NCBI GenBank assembly: GCA_963576565.1
Contig: OY755046.1
Coordinates: forward strand, 59,933,471 to 59,997,470
Direction: 5' to 3'
Source: Aspidapion aeneum
Lineage: Eukaryota; Arthropoda; Insecta; Coleoptera; Brentidae
Length of the DNA stretch: 64,000 nucleotides
A program made the position numbers and the translations under genes. Numbering within the stretch: position 1 is the first letter of the stretch; each line of letters begins with the position of its first letter. Under the pieces are notes generated by a model. It made no database searches and was not told the origin of the DNA. It was given only the letters and a program-made list of their open reading frames with translations. Positions 54,154-64,000 of this stretch are shown one piece after another.

Positions 54154-54156
54154 AAT

Positions 54157-54225
54157 GTGTCAAGAAAAGATGATTGCACGGACTTGGCGCGGCACTGCTG
54201 TGCCCCCAGATTTGAGAGTACTATC
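54157..54225. repeat. Short repeat shared with 26560-26625
   Basis: GTCAAGAAAAGATGATTGCA and GGCGCGGCACTGCTGTGC match the reverse of the block at 26560. Confidence 0.55.
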
Positions 54226-54654
54226 ATGAATGTGTGCTCTTAGGAGATTTCCTGAGAGTAGTAGAGTAGCACTCTCTCTGCTACATGACTTCTGTTGTAG
54301 CACTGTCTTAATTCTTAATTAGGTGCTCTCCGACATTATAGATTTATTCTATCCACCAGTGAGCTACTCTCTACTTTCTACCAACCAAAGCTATCTAACA
54401 GTTACTCTCAAATGAACACCCACCTAAAAATTTGTTTTTGAAGATGTTAGGTTCGGGTGTATTCGGCTTTAGGTCGCTTTCGTAATAGTTCATACATTAT
54501 CGTTTTGGATTATCGAGCATTTTCGGCAGTTACCGATCACTTTCGACAGGTTTCGTATATTTTTGCATTATGTTCGGATATTGTCGGGTAGAGTTCGGTA
54601 TACTTCGAAGGGTTGCAGAATAATTTGGGCTAGGGCTGTAGTTAATTGGGTTAT

Positions 54655-55070
54655 ACTACTACTACTATGTCCGTTTAGAACGTTTTTCTACGTTGTCCGA
54701 CGCCTATTCTCCACATCCTTCGATCGTGACAATTATCTTCTGTCAGGTTTTTTTTGACTCATTGATCTTTGGATTGACTGTTGCCATTCTAGTTCAGGAG
54801 GCTCTCTTTGGTAAACTTTCGTCGTTCATCCGTTGTACATCACCGTACCATATCAGTTGTATTTTAGTGATGTCATCCGTTATGTTTCCGTCGATTCCCA
54901 TTCTTTCTTTTATAATCTCATTTCTTATGTTCTCTGTTATAGATATTCCCATTGATCTTCTTATTGCATCCATTTCGATACTTTCCATTTTTGTTTTGTA
55001 TTTTTCTGTTACACGACAAGTCTCTATTCCATACAACAGCGTGCTTTTTACGATTATATAACTAATCAAC
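54655..55070 (-). pseudogene. LINE family A, copy 3: C-terminus and TAG tail
   Basis: The minus strand reads VKSTLLYGIETCRVTEKYKT, KMESIEMDAIRRSMGISITE, NIRNEIIKERMG, QLIWYGDVQRMNDESLPKRA, then fragments equal to the end of copy 1. It ends in the CTA/TAG microsatellite at 54656-54668. The WYGxVQRMxxxxLPK box is the family's C-terminal signature and is better kept here than in copy 1. 5' truncated at about 55070. Dead. Confidence 0.82.
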
Positions 55071-55374
55071 TTTTAAAATATGTTTTTTAGTTTAACAGTA
55101 TATATGTAGATATGTATATCAGTGGAAGATGTGTATTAAAATTTTCCAAGAGTGTGGAAAAGAGTTCTAGGGCATTTTGTAGAAACGATAGAAGTAATTG
55201 TGCGGAAACCGAATTTTCTTTAAGCGCTGGTATTTAGAGAAAATTGGATTCAAGGAATAACGTTCAATCCATACACTTTAAAATGTTACTCTCTCCTTTT
55301 CTTTCTTAATAAAGATGAACTTTATCGATCTTGGTACAGAAGATATGTTTAGAAATGACATAGTAACCAGATAA
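55071..55374. other. Unassigned DNA
   Basis: Nothing recognised. Confidence 0.35.
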
Positions 55375-55921
55375 TAGGGACTTATTGCAATAAAGCCAGG
55401 CAGTAAGAGCCTGTCCTTAAATTACGTAACGCTCTAGGGGGGGAGGAAGGGTTTGGCCTTGCGATACACTCAATGTTTTTTTAATGTGTTTTTTCTTGAA
55501 AATGCGTTACGAGTGGGGAAGGGGGGGGGTCAAAAATCCTGAATTTTTGCGTTACGTAATTTAAGGTTGTTCCCTAATTGTGCCGGGCACTATTCCGACA
55601 GTTTTGCATTATAAAAACACCCGTCTTCTTTCAAAATTAGGCCTTTGTGTATTATAAGAGCCGGAATTAATAATTCCGCCACTATTAATGGAAAATCAAC
55701 GACTGGTCAATTTTCAATGAAAAACTGTCAGAATAGTGCCGGATAGTCGAATTTATAAATCCAGTCGTTTATTTTCCATCAATCGTGGCGGCACTATTAA
55801 TTCCGGGTCTTATAATACACAAAGGCCTAATTTTAAAAGAAGACAGCTGTTCTTATAATGCGAAACTGTCAGAATAGTGCCCGGCACTATTACTGCCTGG
55901 CTTTATTGCAATAAGTCCCTA
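55375..55921. mobile_element. TA-flanked foldback element (55377-55919)
   Basis: TA at 55375-55376 and 55920-55921 flanks perfect inverted ends of about 30 bp beginning GGGACTTATTGCAATAAAGC. The arms continue through AGTGCCGGGCAC, CAAAATTAGGCCTTTGTGT and GGAATTAATA-type marks to a centre near 55720. The left arm is interrupted by a MITE at 55407-55574, and the arms are complementary once it is removed. No coding. Confidence 0.9.
55404..55577. mobile_element. PIF/Harbinger-like MITE (55407-55574) with TAA duplication
   Basis: TAA at 55404-55406 and 55575-55577 is the 3-bp duplication, proven by the uninterrupted right arm of the host element. The inner ends share CCTTAAATTACGTAACGC in inverted orientation (with a few mismatched bases outside it). 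A TWA duplication is typical of PIF/Harbinger. Length 168 bp, non-coding. Confidence 0.88.
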
Positions 55922-56236
55922 ATATTATTTAGTTTTAACAATAGTAATCTGTTACGCAAATAAAAAACTTTGTTCTCTCTAGGAACTAGAACTATTTATT
56001 TTAGAAGGAAACCTATTAACCAAAAGTATTTTTAACTCACCCGAAACCCCCAAAACCAGCTAAACTTTAAGTTAGCTTTCGAGTTATTTCGCATGAATGC
56101 ATACTCTTTTAGCTGTGGGCCTCCAGTATCAGTAGCTGAACAAAATTTGTTCAGTATGTAAACTTCATTTTACAGGAGTGAGGGAATTTCCAACAAAAAC
56201 CATGTCTATTCAGATGATTTTTTTCATACCTACATT
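55922..56236. other. Unassigned DNA
   Basis: Nothing recognised. Confidence 0.35.
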
Positions 56237-56429
56237 AGGGTGTTTGACAGTAGTAAAAACTAAATATATATTTATTTTTAGATATCTCTTTAGGTCTTGG
56301 GAATGCTAAAAACAAACTTTTTTGTTTAATTTTTTCCCAAATTCATAGTTTTTTTAATTAAATAAATTCATTGAACTAAAACAATTAGCCACGTGATTCA
56401 AAACAGGCGGTCTACCAATCAGCTGCGAG

Positions 56430-56437
56430 TGACGTCA
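56430..56437 (+). promoter_or_regulatory. TGACGTCA (CRE/ATF-type) site, left gene
   Basis: Perfect 8-bp palindrome 138 bp upstream of the ATG at 56575, within a locally GC-richer segment. Confidence 0.45.
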
Positions 56438-56574
56438 CAAAACAGTAAACGCCTTGAACGAACTTATTTTCTGTGTTATTTTCTTATGGATGGTAATGTT
56501 TGCTTCGGTTTAAAGTACGAATTATCGTCCTAAATTAGATTTTATTTTGTGTTTTGCTTATAAGAAAAATTTTA

Positions 56575-56678
56575 ATGGAAAACGGATTCTCCAAAGTCGA
56601 TAGCTCCAACTTGGCAGGCTTCTTTGCCAACAACAGTGATTTTTGTTCTGCGGAATTTAGAAACGTTAAAATGTTGAT
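56575..56678 (+). CDS. First exon, FFAxNxDFxSAEFRNVK-type protein
   Basis: ATG then 34 codons: MENGFSKVDSSNLAGFFANN, SDFCSAEFRNVKML, ending in phase 2 at a strong donor GTAAGT (56679). The FFANNSDFCSAEFRNVK stretch resembles, from memory, the N-terminus of insect proteins with SWIM zinc-finger and YqaJ-like nuclease regions; that link is unverified. TGACGTCA lies upstream. No further exon is visible before the opposing THAP exon, so the gene is truncated here. The start is supported by being the only ATG after the promoter-like segment in this frame. Confidence 0.45.
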
Positions 56679-57190
56679 GTAAGTATTGGATGAGTTGTTT
56701 TGTATATAACTGAAAGTTTTTTACGATATTCTTCGCCTACTGTTACTCATTTAGATTTTGAATTAGGTTATATGTTTTGCTTTTTTGTTTAATATGCCAC
56801 TTACAATAGATTAAATTAAATACCCAATCATTGTTATTTTAAGCATTAAGAAACAATCAAAAATTGCAGGACAGGTATGCAAAAAGTATACAACGACCAG
56901 CAATACTTAAAGTACTGCATAGTCCTGCGTAGATACTGCCTAGTCTTGCATATGCACTGCTCAGTCCTACATTTAGCCTGCATTGCCTAATCCTGCATTA
57001 TTATTTATTATTATACCTGCTTAATAACTGCCTAGCACCGCCTAAAAATTTGTTCACTTTTCTTCCTATTATAGTTGTTCACCACTTGTAATAAACATAA
57101 CCTCAAAAATTTCATCGTCATTTACGAAATAGTTATATATAATATAGACAACGTGAGAACAATTAATAGAAACATTTTAGTTATACTCAC

Positions 57191-57373
57191 ATCAAAGTGA
57201 TCTTCAGAAATGTAAAGTGAAGATGTATTAGATAAGGCCCTTGGGTCTCTTCGAGCAAGTTCTAGCCACTTTTTCCGCTCTTTTACTGCTGTAGGCACAT
57301 GAATAAATAGTTTTTCAGGTGTTTTTATGCTAGTATTTGAACACTGAGGCACAACACGGCACTTATAGGACAT
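57191..57373 (-). pseudogene. THAP-domain first exon, one zinc ligand changed
   Basis: From ATG at 57371-57373 the minus strand encodes 61 residues: MSYKCRVVPQCSNTSIKTPE, KLFIHVPTAVKERKKWLELA, RRDPRALSNTSSLYISEDHF, D, ending at GTGAGT, a consensus donor. It has the THAP layout: C5, C11, F-x-x-P, W36, then S-x-x-x-Y-x-x-E-D-H-F. The third zinc ligand, normally Cys in Y-F-C-E-D-H-F, is Ser here (TCT), so the finger is probably inactive. An upstream in-frame ATG at 57469 adds 32 unrelated residues and is not favoured. TGACGTCA lies 88 bp upstream. Confidence 0.8.
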
Positions 57374-57460
57374 TTTTTTACATAAAAAACAGTAAAAACA
57401 CAGACCAAAAACAAATAAACACTTGAATGCCGTGTATCTGTCCGGGACTTTACTGCGCTG

Positions 57461-57468
57461 TGACGTCA
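57461..57468 (-). promoter_or_regulatory. TGACGTCA (CRE/ATF-type) site, right gene
   Basis: Perfect 8-bp palindrome upstream of the THAP exon. The segment around it is the inverse counterpart of that at 56430. Confidence 0.45.
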
Positions 57469-57639
57469 TTGCAACGCCATGCTAGAAATGAGCGTTTTAG
57501 CGCCAAATTCAAGTCGGAAATTAGAAAACTTGATTTTATATGTAGTCATGATAAAATATACTATTTTAATAATTTTGCGTAGCAAATTAGGGATCTATGT
57601 ATCATTCTAAACACTTTTCTAAAATTTGTCAAATACCCT

Positions 57640-58679
57640 TTTATCAGAAAGCGAAAAATACATCTAAATCAGAATTACATTTGATCATATTGTCTAAATT
57701 TCAAATTCTGTCACAGGCTTTTTAAGCTCTGAAAATGTGTTTTAAATTCAAGGTGTCGGAATTCAGGCTATGAGGATATGACGGCTTTCTGATTGTTTTG
57801 TTTTTGTAAAAAATAAAAGAGTGACGGGGTTCTAGTGGGCAAAATTTTTTTAAAGTTCGGTTTTTTCCATATTAACAACTATCTAAAGACAAAAAATATA
57901 AGACGATACAACATACATTAAATCAAATTTTTTAAATTTCTAATTCCATCATATGTTTTTTTTTACTTTACTCATTTAAAATCTGTGAGGAATTTGAGTG
58001 TCGAAATTAAGGTTACGACAATTGCGGCTTTCAGGTTATGATTTTTCACGTTTTTGCTCCAAATATTCCGTTTACTTTAAGAAATAAATACCTTACAAGG
58101 CTCCACCCCACTAAAAGCTATTAATTATCATTTCGAATACCACAGTTATAGGTTAAGCGAGTTTTTAGTTTTGTTACAGCCAGACAGATAGACCGACAGA
58201 TCATCCTAGAACAGGTATACCGACAGACAGACATATACTACCACAAAATTTGGTGATTAGGTTTTTTTGGGTTTTTAAACAACTCAATTTGAACTCATTT
58301 ATTTTCGAACCCATTAGACTTTCACATCTAATGGTATGAACAACTAAAAATTCTATCTTTTTTAGTTTGCTTACTGAGGTCGTCCTAAAATTATTTGAAA
58401 AGTTAGTTGTATTTGTTATAGATTATTTATCATCCATTTTATCATATGACGGAATTCACATCAAAACTATGTCGGAGTTCAGGTAAGCACTATGTCGGAA
58501 TTAGAAATTTCCAATCTCTAATTTTTTTTATTAACTAAAAAAATATAGTTAGATTTAAATTCTCAAAATAGAATACAATGTTTAATTAAATGTCCAAAGT
58601 TTCAGCACAAGTAAAAATAATTGAATATATCAACACAGAATATTGTATATCATGTCAAAAGTCAGTCCATGAATACCAA
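57640..58679. other. Unassigned DNA
   Basis: No gene or repeat recognised. Confidence 0.35.
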
Positions 58680-58842
58680 GGCTGGATCCACATGCATACG
58701 TGATACGCATCCATTGTGTACCACGTGATCAATATTAACCAATGACATTTTAGGCGAATTTTTTCTCTCTCCTTTGTCCTATTGATCACATGGTACACAT
58801 AACGGAAGCGTATCACGGATGAATGTGAATCCAGGCTTAGGG
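58680..58842. mobile_element. Small MITE with about 55-bp inverted ends
   Basis: AAGGCTGGATCCACATGCAT, CGTGATACGCATCC and ACCACGTGATCAATATT are matched inverted by CCTATTGATCACATGGTACA, GGAAGCGTATCACGG and TGAATCCAGGCTTA. Deleted versions form part of the array downstream (59512-59620 and 60870-60980). Confidence 0.7.
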
Positions 58843-58883
58843 CCTTAAGGTGACGGAATTCCGGTCAACTACGGTACATAGAT

Positions 58884-61800
58884 GTATGATATATCTTTGA
58901 TGGATCAGGGCTATCAAAATGGACGGGCCACGATCCTCCACTTTGTTGACGTCACATCCGGGGCTGATTTTTTTTTGATGGTCACGTTACGACCCAGCTG
59001 ATTGTCTTTAAAATATTGAAGTTGGAATGACGGTTCATGGATATTTGATTTTTTTTAAAATAAAGCCGTTTTTCAGATTGTTTTTACTTTATTCTGGCAG
59101 AACAATTTTTTTTAAATGTATAGTAAGCCCTAATTTTTCATAGCCGCTTCATTAGCTCACACAAAAATTAAGTTTAAAGCAGAAGCGAATGTGACAATCA
59201 CATATGACAAAGTCAAATACATGTCAAATATAACAGTTGGCATGTGGTACATACATGGCGGGTAATTTGAATTCAAAATAAGGAATGCTAAATCTTGAAG
59301 ATTTTAACCTTTTAATCATGTTGCTTCCCTACAAACCTTTGGTGGAATATCGGGATGGTGTCTGAGAATATTTTACTAAAATTTTGCGGAAATCTGTAGT
59401 GCCATTTTGAAAATATCATAAAAAAACGTCTGACCTCCCATAAGACCCAATGTAAAATTCAGCCCCGGGAGAACAGCTGATTTTTTCAGGGTCGTGGCCT
59501 CTATTTTTGTGTTGGCTTTGGATCAATATTAACCAATGACATTTTAGGCGAATTTTTTCTCCTTTGTCCTATTGATCACGTGGTACACATAACGGAAGCC
59601 TATGAATGTGGATCCAGGCTTAGGGGCTTAAGGTGACGGAATCCCGGTCGACTACGGTACATTGTACGGGCCACGATCCTCCACTTTGTTGACGTCACAT
59701 CCGGGGCTGATTTTTTTTGATGGCCACGTTACGACACAGCTGATTGTCATTAAAATATTGAAGTTGGAATGGCGGTTCATGTATATTTGATTTTTTTTTA
59801 AATAAGGCCGGTTTTGAGATTTTTTTTACTATATTCTTTTAGAACAATTTTTTTTAAATCTATAGTAATCCTTCATTTTTCAGAGCCGCTTCATTAGCTC
59901 ATACAAAAATTAAGTTTAAAACAGAAGCGAATGTGACAATCACAGATGACAAAGTCAAATACATGTCAAATATAACAGTTGGCATGTGGTACATGGCGGG
60001 TAATTTGAATTCAAAATAAGGAATGCTAAATCTTGAAGATTTTAACCTTTTATTCATGTTGCTTCTTTACAAACCTATGGTGGAATATCGGGAGAATATT
60101 TCACTGAAATTTTGTGGAAATCTGTAGTGCCATTTTGAAAATATCATAAAAAGACGCCTGACCTCCCATAAGACCCAATGCAAAAATCAGCCTCGGGAGA
60201 ACAGCTGATTTTTTCAGGGTCGTGGCCTCTATTTTTGTGTTCGCCTTGTGTAGATGTATAATCAGGGCTATCAAAATTGACGGGCCACGATCCTCCACTT
60301 TGTTGACGTCACATCCGGGGCTGATTTTTTTTTGATGGTCACGTTACGACCCAGCTGATTGTCTTTAAAATATTGAAGTTGGAATGACGGTTCATGGATA
60401 TTTGATTTTTTTTAAAATAAAGCCGTTTTTCAGATTGTTTTTACTTTATTCTGGCAGAACAATTTTTTTTAAATGTATAGTAAGCCCTAATTTTTCATAG
60501 CCGCTTCATTAGCTCACACAAAAATTAAGTTTAAAGCAGAAGCGAATGTGACAATCACATATGACAAAGTCAAATACATGTCAAATATAACAGTTGGCAT
60601 GTGGTACATGGCGGGTAATTTGAATTCAAAATAAGGAATGCTAAATCTTGAAGATTTTAACCTTTTAATCATGTTGCTTCCCTACAAACCTTTGGTGGAA
60701 TATCGGGATGGTGTCTGAGAATATTTTACTAAAATTTTGCGGAAATCTGTAGTGCCATTTTGAAAATATCATAAAAAAACGTCTGACCTCCCATAAGACC
60801 CAATGTAAAATTCAGCCCCGGGAGAACAGCTGATTTTTTCAGGGTCGTGGCCTCTATTTTTGTGTTGGCTTTGGATCAATATTAACCAATGACATTTTAG
60901 GCGAATTTTTTCTCCTTTGTCCTATTGATCACGTGGTACACATAACGGAAGCCTATGAATGTGGATCCAGGCTTAGGGGCTTAAGGTGACGGAATCCCGG
61001 TCGACTACGGTACATTGTACGGGCCACGATCCTCCACTTTGTTGACGTCACATCCGGGGCTGATTTTTTTTGATGGCCACGTTACGACACAGCTGATTGT
61101 CATTAAAATATTGAAGTGGGAATGACGGTTCATGTATATTTGATTTTTTTTTAAATAAGGCCGTTTTTGAGATTTTTTTTACTATATTCTTTTAGAACAA
61201 TTTTTTCTAAATCTATAGTAATCCTTAATTTTTCAGAGCCGCTTCATTAGCTCATACAAAAATTAAGTTTAAAACAGAAGCGAATGTGACAATCACAGAT
61301 GACAAAGTCAAATACATGTCAAATATAACAGTTGGCATGTGGTACATGGCGGGTAATTTGAATTCAAAATAAGGAATGCTAAATCTTGAAGATTTTAACC
61401 TTTTATTCATGTTGCTTCTTTACAAACCTATGGTGGAATATCGGGAGAATATTTCACTGAAATTTTGTGGAAATCTGTAGTGCCATTTTGAAAATATCAT
61501 AAAAAGACGCCTGACCTCCCATAAGACCCAATGCAAAAATCAGCCTCGGGAGAACAGCTGATTTTTTCAGGGTCGTGGCCTCTATTTTTGTGTTCGCCTT
61601 GTGTAGATGTATAATCAGGGCTATCAAAATTGACGGGCCACGATCCTCCACTTTATTGACGTCACATCCGGGGCTGATTTTTTTTTATGGTCACGTTACA
61701 ACACAGCTGATTGTCTTTAAAATATTGAAGTTGGAATGACGGTTCATGAATATTTGATTTTTTTTAAATAAAGCCGTTTTTGAGATTGTTTTTACTTTAT

Positions 61801-62246
61801 TCTGGCAGAACAATTTTTTTTAAATGTATAGTAAGCCCTAATTTTTCATAGCCGCTTCATTAGCTCACAAAAAAATTAAGTTTTAAGCAGAAGCGAATGT
61901 GACAATCACATATGACAAAGTCAAATACATGTCAAATATAACAGTTGGCATGTGGTACATGGCGGGTAATTTGAATTCAAAATAAGGAATGCTACATCTT
62001 GAAGATTTTAAATTTTTATTCATGTTGCTTCCTTACAAACCTTTGGTGGAATATCGGGATGGTGTCTGAGAATATTTCACTGAAATTTTGCGGAAATCTG
62101 TAGTGCCATTTTGAAAATATTATAAAAAAACGTCTGACCTCCCATAAGACCCAATGTAAAATTCAGCCCCGGGAGAACAGCTGATTTTTTCAGGGTCGTG
62201 GCCTCTATTTTTGTGTTGGCCTTGGTATGATATATCTTTGATGGAT
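58884..62246. repeat. Higher-order tandem array A-B-A-B-A (58906-62224) with 22-bp flanking repeat
   Basis: ACGGGCCACGATCCTCC recurs at about 58922, 59667, 60281, 61020 and 61634. Units 1, 3, 5 (GGTCACGTTAC...) and 2, 4 (GGCCACGTTAC...) alternate with a period of about 1355 bp. Each unit carries TTGACGTCACATCCGGGGC, ATAACAGTTGGCATGTGGTA and CTCCCATAAGACCCAATG. A full unit starts CAGGGCTATCAAAAT and ends GGCCACGA-type inverse...GGCCTTG. A perfect 22-bp direct repeat beginning GTATGATATATCTTTGATGG (58884-58905 and 62225-62246) abuts both sides. The minus-strand frames at 60101-60298 and 61454-61651 encode the same 65 residues and are products of the duplication. Confidence 0.9.
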
Positions 62247-62637
62247 ATAAATAATTTCTTCTAGTGGCCTTACTGGTATGTAGCTGAAAAACCAGAGGTA
62301 GCTGTGTGTTAGTTCGATTTGTAACCCAGTCATTCGTACATATAACATATATGTGTGTATGTGTGTGTGTAGGTAAGTTGAGAAAAGTTTTTAAAATAAC
62401 ATCGTTGCCGGCCTGCATTGTTGAGTTTAACTTTTCAATTTTCGGTGAAAGAATAACCTAACAATTTTGCACACAGTTTTGAACTTGGTTGCGAACTTTT
62501 GGTAACGAAATATTTTCTGAATTGATGAAAAATACGAGGTGTAAAATAAAATAACCAGATTAATGCCACAACGATTTTAATTCGTCGCTATTAAATTATA
62601 GATAAAAATATCGATGCTTTTGATAAAAATATCGATG
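62247..62637. other. Unassigned DNA
   Basis: A short TGTGTATGTGTGTGTGT run at about 62351-62370. Nothing else recognised. Confidence 0.35.
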
Positions 62638-62935
62638 TCTTCGGATCTTATTATATATGTCGAATTTTTACGTCACTGGTGGTCCAGCTGATTTTTGTAA
62701 ACAAAAGTTAGGTATGATAATTATGAACAACTAATATATTTTGAATTTTTTGAAAACTAAGGCAATTTTCCTACTGTTTTTTAGTATATTCTTATAAAAT
62801 AATATTTTTGAGACATACCAGTCGTTTTTTTACACAGAAATTTAACGAAACGAACACATTCGCTTCTGCTTTAAATAAAATTTATGTGTAAGCCAATGAA
62901 GCGGCCCTGGAAAACTAAGGATTAATATATATATT
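62638..62935 (-). repeat. Diverged inverted relative of the array unit
   Basis: CACATTCGCTTCTGCTTTAA and GCCAATGAAGCGGCCCTGGA at 62845-62910 are the inverse of array blocks such as GAAGCGAATGTGACAATC and AGAGCCGCTTCATTAGCTCA. The proximal part (62638-62705) matches 3018-3072. Confidence 0.65.
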
Positions 62936-62941
62936 TATCGG

Positions 62942-64000
62942 TTTCACAACGTTCTACGTCTTCCGATATCCAATCTCCACTCGTTTCTGTTTGCCCATAA
63001 TTCATCATCTAGGCGTCTTCTTCTTATTTCACTGTCTATTCCTTCTCTCCAGCTTCTCCTTGGCCTTCCTCGTTTTCTTCGGCCAGTTGGTTTCCATTGT
63101 AGTATTTGTTTAGGTAGTCTTTCATCATTCATTCTTTGTACATGTCCGTACCACACCAGTTGTTTTGTTCTTATATCATCCACTAAAGTACGTTCACCCA
63201 CTGTCATAATTTCTCTTATTCTTTGATTTGTAACTCTTTCTCTTTTTGATTTCCCTGCTGCTCTTCTCCAATAGTCCATCTCCATAGCGGAAAGCATTTT
63301 TTCTGGTCTATCCTTGATTGGCCATACTTCTGAGCCGTATGTAATAATACTTTTTACAATGGTGTTATATATAAGCTTTTTGTTATGTTTTGATATACTT
63401 TGGTCCCAAATTATTCCATTTAATAAAGTTATTGTTTTTCTTCCTTGTACGTTTCGATCTTTTATAGCTTTGTTTAGTGTTCCGTCAGCTATAATTTTTA
63501 GACCTAAGTATTTATACTCATCACAGGACTGAATTCGCTGCCCGGTATTTAAGATTAGATCCTGTTTCATTCCACCGATACACATATACTCTGTCTTATT
63601 GAGATTAACTTCTAGTCCCCACTTATTGTACTCTTCTATTAGTTTCCTGTCATATATTCGAGGTTGTCATAATCCTGGGCCACTACTATCTGATCATCGG
63701 CGACACATAAAGTATACAAGGTGGTTTCGTCCAACGGAATTCCCATGTTTTGGCATTTTCTCTTCCATACTTTAAGGACTTGTTTCAAGTATATCTTGAA
63801 GAGCGTAGGCGAGATACAGCAACCTTGTTTAAGACCTTTATTTACTTGAAAGCCTTTGGTTAGTTTTGCTTTTATTTTGACTCTTGCCTTACTATTGCGG
63901 TATAACTCTTTGATGGCCTTAATTAGTTGTACGCTTATGTTTGTGTTTTCCAACGCTTTCCAAAGTAGATTTAGTGGTATACTATCATATGCTTTCTGCA
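62942..64000 (-). pseudogene. LINE family B, copy 2: RT and complete C-terminus, cut by window end
   Basis: From the window edge the minus strand reads AESI-like codons, then ENTNISVQLIKAIKELYRNS, GLKQGCCISPTLFKIYLKQV, LCVADDQIVVAQD, TEYMCIGGMKQDLILNTGQR, EYKYLGLKIIADGTLNKAIK, SIITYGSEVWPIKDRPEKML, QLVWYGHVQRMNDERLPKQI, LQWKPTGRRKRGRPRRSWRE and RNEWRLDIGRRRTL*. A one-base deletion near 63640 relative to copy 1 breaks the RT. The 213-codon thumb-plus-C-terminal frame is intact, with the GHxxRM and GRRKRGRPRRSW boxes. VADD replaces FADD. Upstream parts lie beyond the window. Confidence 0.88.

Larger units (their letters stand above)
56237..57639. mobile_element. Candidate internally deleted two-gene DNA transposon
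   Basis: Short ends AGGGTGTTTGACA (56237-56249) and the inverse of AGGGTATTTGACA (57627-57639) match at 12 of 13. Inside lie subterminal inverted sites, TGACGTCACA...CAGTAAA, at about 56430 and 57468, each followed inward by an ATG exon with a splice donor (56575-56678 plus; 57191-57373 minus). A flanking target duplication was not found. The boundaries and the transposon status are an inference from symmetry. Confidence 0.5.

Noticed and set aside
60101..61651. Two identical 65-residue minus-strand frames
   Set aside because: They lie in near-identical array units; identity reflects recent duplication, not selection. No domain.

Overview
The window looks like intergenic or intronic DNA from a large, AT-rich animal genome, most likely an insect and possibly a beetle. 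The evidence is the mix of repeat families: Jockey, RTE-like and related non-LTR retrotransposons, a Penelope-like element with a GIY-YIG domain, ZMYM1-type hAT transposases, PIF/Harbinger, Tc1/mariner-type foldbacks and THAP exons. I see no bacterial operon, no ribosomal RNA and no intact long host gene. Almost every open frame above 100 codons that I can name is a broken transposon protein.

Layout. 0-4.7 kb: RTE-like 3' ends in inverted orientation, a 1.1-kb foldback element with a perfect 9-bp target duplication, and an RNase H fragment of another LINE. 5-10.7 kb: a hAT fragment, a degraded Penelope-like element, then two copies of one LINE family. 11.6-12.3 kb: a 119-bp satellite. 12.4-25.8 kb: three copies of a 1.3-1.4 kb DNA element; the first holds a TA-flanked element and a hAT with perfect 8-bp target duplication, and the hAT itself holds a 2.96-kb THAP-carrying element with a perfect 10-bp target duplication. 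A Jockey copy sits at 21.4-22.9 kb. 26.5-29.7 kb: a second hAT copy interrupted by a higher-order satellite and a foldback. 31-34 kb: the second, inverted copy of the 2.96-kb element, followed by a THAP pseudogene and a mariner remnant. 36-38 kb: a complete tRNA-like cloverleaf and a second Jockey copy split by an insertion. 39-43 kb: inverted Penelope-type 3' ends with a hammerhead-ribozyme-like motif, then a 1-kb tandem repeat whose 60-codon frame stays open in each copy. 43-49 kb: LINEs and a 1.35-kb foldback. 50.6 kb: a small intact ORF behind a TATA box. 55.4 kb: a Harbinger-like MITE inside a TA-flanked foldback. 56.2-57.6 kb: two inward-facing first exons between short inverted repeats. 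58.9-62.2 kb: an alternating higher-order tandem array. 62.9-64 kb: the start of another LINE, cut by the window edge.

The pieces do not form one pathway; they are mostly decayed, nested mobile DNA. The best candidate for something undescribed is 56237-57639. It reads as an internally deleted two-gene DNA transposon: each end has a TGACGTCA site, a short first exon and a splice donor, one exon encoding a THAP domain. The THAP-tagged 2.96-kb element, the ribozyme-like motif and the 55-residue ORF come next. All family names rest on reading motifs by eye; no database search was possible.
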